DNA of 7,963 bases. Source: CAZPGL01 sp964586175. GTDB taxonomy: Bacteria; Actinomycetota; Acidimicrobiia; Acidimicrobiales; MedAcidi-G1. The translations under genes were made by a program, and so were the position numbers. The stretch lies in NCBI GenBank assembly GCA_964586175.1, contig CAZPGL010000059.1, positions 1 through 7,963 of the forward strand, in the 5' to 3' direction. The notes below the pieces were generated by a model. That model was not told the origin of the DNA. It was given only the letters and a program-made list of their open reading frames with translations, and did no database searches. Below, in pieces: positions 6,004-7,963 of this stretch. Numbering within the stretch: position 1 is the first letter of the stretch; every line of letters starts with the position of its first letter.

Positions 6004-6025
6004 CCGGACCGGAAACACCGGCCGG
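6004..6025 (+). other. Second GC hairpin upstream of the atpE ribosome binding site
   Basis: CCGGACCGG (6004-6012) pairs with CCGGCCGG (6018-6025) around the loop AAACA, giving eight GC pairs with one bulged A (6008). It ends 14 nt before the AGGAG of atpE (6040-6044), leaving the ribosome binding site in the unpaired A-rich stretch GAGAAAATAGGAGAA. Such an element could protect or define the 5' end of an atpE-led transcript. No T-tract follows. Confidence 0.5.
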
Positions 6026-6051
6026 GTGCATGAGAAAATAGGAGAATCCAA

Positions 6052-6309
6052 GTGCTGAACGTTCTGGCGCAGACGGCAGCTGGTGAGATGCTCGAGGGCC
6101 TCAAGGCCATCGGTGCAGGCCTCGGTTACGGCCTTGCGGCCATCGGCCCGGGTGTCGGCATCGGCACCGTGGTCGGCAACGCCATCTCTTCGATGGCCCG
6201 CCAGCCCGAGTCGGCCGGCATGGTCCGGACCACGATGTTCCTCGGCATCGCCTTCACCGAGGCGCTCGCCCTGATCGGTTTCGTCGTCTTCATCCTCCTG
6301 ATGCCCTGA
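6052..6309 (+). CDS. atpE: F-type ATP synthase subunit c
   Basis: An 85-residue two-helix hairpin that oligomerises into the membrane rotor ring. Helix 1 carries a glycine-packing pattern (GAGLGYG at 21-27 and GPGVGIG at 32-38), the cytoplasmic loop has ARQPE (49-53), and helix 2 has the ion-binding carboxylate Glu70 in AFTEALAL. The sodium-type ligands of Ilyobacter are absent: Ile37 stands where Gln32 would be and Ala71 follows the glutamate instead of Ser. The ring is therefore predicted to carry protons. The start is GTG, with AGGAG (6040-6044) 7 nt upstream in an A-rich, probably unstructured stretch, a favourable context for the high copy number this subunit needs. The 126-bp spacer before it contains two strong hairpins. 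Identification is secure. Confidence 0.97.
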   Translation: MLNVLAQTAAGEMLEGLKAIGAGLGYGLAAIGPGVGIGTVVGNAISSMARQPESAGMVRTTMFLGIAFTEALALIGFVVFILLMP

Positions 6310-6365
6310 TCGCCGACCACGGCATCACGCATCAGAGAGACCCTTCGAGAAGAGAGACGAACCAC

Positions 6366-7070
6366 ATGCGAAACCGACGGACACGCCTGCTGGCGGCCCC
6401 GCTGTTCGCCCTGCTGGGGATCGTGGCCTTTGCCGGCCCGGCCTCGGCATCGGGTGAGAGCGTGGGTGCCTGCATGGCCCACCACCTCGAGCACGAGGCC
6501 CATGGCCACCTCGACGAGCACCTGCTGCACGACGAGAAGGTCCAGGACGAGCTGGAGAAGTGCTTCGAGGCACCCAGCCCGATCCTGCCCGAGATCAACG
6601 AGGTCATCTGGGGCGGTCTGGCGTTCCTGATCCTGTTCGTGTTGATGGTCAAGAAGGGCTTCCCGGCCGTGAAGGGCGCCATGGACGCCCGGGCCGAGAA
6701 GATCCGGAGCGACCTCGACGCCGCCGAGCAGGCCCGGACCGACGCCCAGGCCGTCCAGGCCGACTACGAGGCACGCCTCGCCGACGCCAAGGCCGAGGCC
6801 TCCCGGCTGATCGACGAGGCCCGCGGTGCGGCCGACCAGGTCAAGGTCGACCTGATGGCCCGCCACGAGGCCGAGATGGCCGACCTGCGGACCCGTGCCG
6901 CGGCCGACATCGAGTCGGCCCGGGGCCAGGCCATCGCCGACCTGCGGGCCGAGGTGGCCGGGATCGCCCTCGGTGCCGCCGAGCGCGTGGTCCAGTCCAG
7001 CCTCGACGCCGACGTGCAGGGTCGCCTGATCGACGCCTACATCGACGAGGTGGCCGGAAGCAATGGCTGA
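6366..7070 (+). CDS. atpF: F-type ATP synthase subunit b with signal peptide and His-rich extension
   Basis: The peripheral stalk subunit links the membrane stator to F1. It has 234 residues, against about 155-185 in most bacteria. The excess is at the N-terminus. Residues 1-28 look like a signal peptide: RNRRTR, a hydrophobic core LLAAPLFALLGIVAFAG, and an ASA cleavage-like site ending at 28. A polar segment follows with Cys36, seven histidines between 39 and 55, and Cys66. The usual b anchor helix comes next (about 79-97), then a long charged, alanine-rich coiled coil (about 103-225) that binds the delta subunit. The ATG has a purine-rich leader (GAGAAGAGAGACG, 6347-6359). A later Met (residue 37) would remove the signal but has no comparable ribosome binding site. 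The stop overlaps atpH by 8 nt, implying coupled translation. The b-subunit call is firm; the role of the extension is unknown. Confidence 0.94.
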   Translation: MRNRRTRLLAAPLFALLGIVAFAGPASASGESVGACMAHHLEHEAHGHLDEHLLHDEKVQDELEKCFEAPSPILPEINEVIWGGLAFLILFVLMVKKGFPAVKGAMDARAEKIRSDLDAAEQARTDAQAVQADYEARLADAKAEASRLIDEARGAADQVKVDLMARHEAEMADLRTRAAADIESARGQAIADLRAEVAGIALGAAERVVQSSLDADVQGRLIDAYIDEVAGSNG

Positions 7071-7593
7071 CGCTCGGGTGACCGGATACGCCGACGCGCT
7101 GTTCGCCGTCGCCGCCGCCGAGGGTGACCTGGCGACGGTCGAGGACGAGTTGTTCCGCATCGGCCAGATCTTCCGGTCCAACGACGAGCTGCGTTCGACG
7201 CTGGGTGACGGCGCCGTCCCCGCGGCCCGCCGACTCCAGGTGGTCGACGACCTCCTGGACGGCAAGGCTTCGGCGACGACGTCGGCTCTGGTCACGATGG
7301 TGGTGGGGGCCGGTCGCGCCGCCGACCTTTCCGCCATCGTCGACGCCTTCATCGAGCGCAGCGCGGCCTCCCGCAACAAGGCCGTCGCCACCGTGCGTTC
7401 GGCGGTCGAGCTGACCGCCGACCAGCGCGACCGCCTGGTCGCCGCGGTGAAGACCTCCACCGGCAAGGACGTCGAGGTCCGTGTGGTCATCGACCCGTCC
7501 GTGCTGGGCGGCGTGGTCACCGAGATCGGCGACGACATCATCGACGGCAGCGTCCGACGCCGCCTGAACCAGCTCCGCGAGAGCTTCCGCTAG
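7063..7593 (+). CDS. atpH: F-type ATP synthase subunit delta
   Basis: A 176-residue soluble stator subunit that sits on top of the F1 head and clamps it to subunit b; length is typical of the family. The N-terminal helical domain opens with VTGYADALFAVA (6-17), the usual Tyr-Ala-x-Ala-Leu/Phe signature. The C-terminal domain has the hallmark IDPSVLGGVVTEIGDDIIDG (143-162), followed by SVRRRLNQLRESF. The start overlaps the last 8 nt of atpF, and GGAAG immediately upstream may act as a short ribosome binding site. It is a separate gene, unlike the b-delta fusion of mycobacteria, which argues against a mycobacterial host. The 45-bp gap to atpA shows no terminator. No anomalies are visible. Confidence 0.96.
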   Translation: MADARVTGYADALFAVAAAEGDLATVEDELFRIGQIFRSNDELRSTLGDGAVPAARRLQVVDDLLDGKASATTSALVTMVVGAGRAADLSAIVDAFIERSAASRNKAVATVRSAVELTADQRDRLVAAVKTSTGKDVEVRVVIDPSVLGGVVTEIGDDIIDGSVRRRLNQLRESFR

Positions 7594-7638
7594 GCCCCGG
7601 CCCAGCCACATACGAGCCAGAGACGAGAGAGACACACC

Positions 7639-7963
7639 ATGTCCGAACTCACGATCAACACGGCGGACATCGCCGAAGCGATTCGCAAGAACCTCGACGG
7701 GTTCACCCCCAGCCTGGAACAGAGCCAGGTCGGGCGGGTCCTCGAGGTCGGCGACGGCATCGCCCGCGTGTCGGGCCTGCCCGACGCGGCGGTCAACGAG
7801 CTGCTCCAGTTCGAGAGCGGCACGTTCGGCCTCGCCCTGAACCTCGACGAGGAGTCCATCGGTGCGGTGGTCCTCGGCGAGGTCGACAACATCGAGGAGG
7901 GCCAGACGGTCCGGGCCACCGGCGACATCCTGTCGCTGCCCGTGGGCGACGGCCTGCTGGGCC
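7639..7963 (+). CDS. atpA: F-type ATP synthase subunit alpha, N-terminal part only
   Basis: The first 108 residues of the non-catalytic nucleotide-binding subunit of F1, cut by the window end (full proteins are about 500-550 residues). The visible part is the N-terminal helix that contacts delta (TINTADIAEAIRKNL) and most of the beta-barrel domain. Clear family segments are VGRVLEVGDGIARVSGLPDA (31-50), ELLQFESGTFGLALNL (54-69) and LPVGDGLLG (100-108), the entry to the conserved GR-VD region. The Walker A region lies beyond the edge. The ATG is preceded by a purine-rich leader (GAGACGAGAGAGA) similar to that of atpF. The remaining atp genes (gamma, beta, epsilon) are expected downstream but are not seen. 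Confidence 0.97.
   Translation, partial: MSELTINTADIAEAIRKNLDGFTPSLEQSQVGRVLEVGDGIARVSGLPDAAVNELLQFESGTFGLALNLDEESIGAVVLGEVDNIEEGQTVRATGDILSLPVGDGLLG

Noticed and set aside
5957..6025. Intrinsic terminator(s) between atpB and atpE
   Set aside because: The stems are strong but neither is followed by a T-run, and the operon clearly continues, so I call them hairpins of unknown function.
6126..7541. Minus-strand open frame (471 codons) opposite atpE, atpF and atpH
   Set aside because: It spans three genuine subunit genes and changes composition abruptly at their borders, as expected for an antisense shadow.
1..7963. CRISPR array, tRNA/rRNA genes, insertion sequence or prophage signals
   Set aside because: No regularly spaced repeats, cloverleaf-like sequence, transposase or integrase frames, or terminal inverted repeats were seen. 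All long genes are recognisable housekeeping or regulatory genes.

Overview
The window is a high-GC bacterial chromosome segment with densely packed housekeeping genes. All gene starts have been placed from the sequence, and I see no mobile element, CRISPR array, rRNA or tRNA. The order glyA, then a WecA/TagO-type undecaprenyl-phosphate sugar-phosphate transferase, then the ATP synthase operon is the one familiar from Actinobacteria such as Streptomyces. The b and delta subunits are separate genes here, unlike mycobacteria, where they are fused. The inositol phosphate synthase resembles the long Bacteroidetes-like form rather than the short mycobacterial Ino1. Together with high GC this suggests a deep-branching actinobacterium, perhaps class Acidimicrobiia. 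That placement is inference, not proof.

Left part (1-1858). A 5'-complete, 3'-truncated inositol-3-phosphate synthase gene (minus strand) diverges from a LysR-family regulator (plus strand). The 76-bp AT-richer gap between them holds a perfect 17-bp inverted repeat with the T-N11-A shape of a LysR binding box. It overlaps the likely regulator promoter and lies just upstream of the likely ino1 promoter. A 58-bp gap then leads to glyA.

Middle part (1859-4426). glyA (serine hydroxymethyltransferase) is followed after 22 bp by the wecA/tagO-type gene, which commits UDP-linked sugar to lipid-linked wall or envelope polymer synthesis. The 167-bp gap after it carries the best promoter in the window (TTGTCC-N17-TAGATT), with a G5/C5 inverted repeat across its -35 element. 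The leader has a hairpin that presents the first ribosome binding site in its loop.

Right part (4427-7963). The F-type ATP synthase operon runs atpZ-atpI-atpB-atpE-atpF-atpH-atpA, with atpA cut by the window edge. atpZ/atpI and atpF/atpH overlap, as expected of translationally coupled genes. AtpB and AtpE have the residues of a proton-translocating motor. The longest internal gap, between atpB and atpE (126 bp), contains a 26-bp-period tandem repeat that starts inside the atpB 3' end, plus two strong GC hairpins. AtpF is unusual: it has an apparent signal peptide and a histidine-rich, two-cysteine segment ahead of its membrane helix.

I do not see a previously undescribed multi-gene system. 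The points most worth a second look are the AtpF N-terminal extension, the divergent LysR/ino1 control region, and the RNA-structure-rich atp promoter/leader and atpB-atpE spacer.
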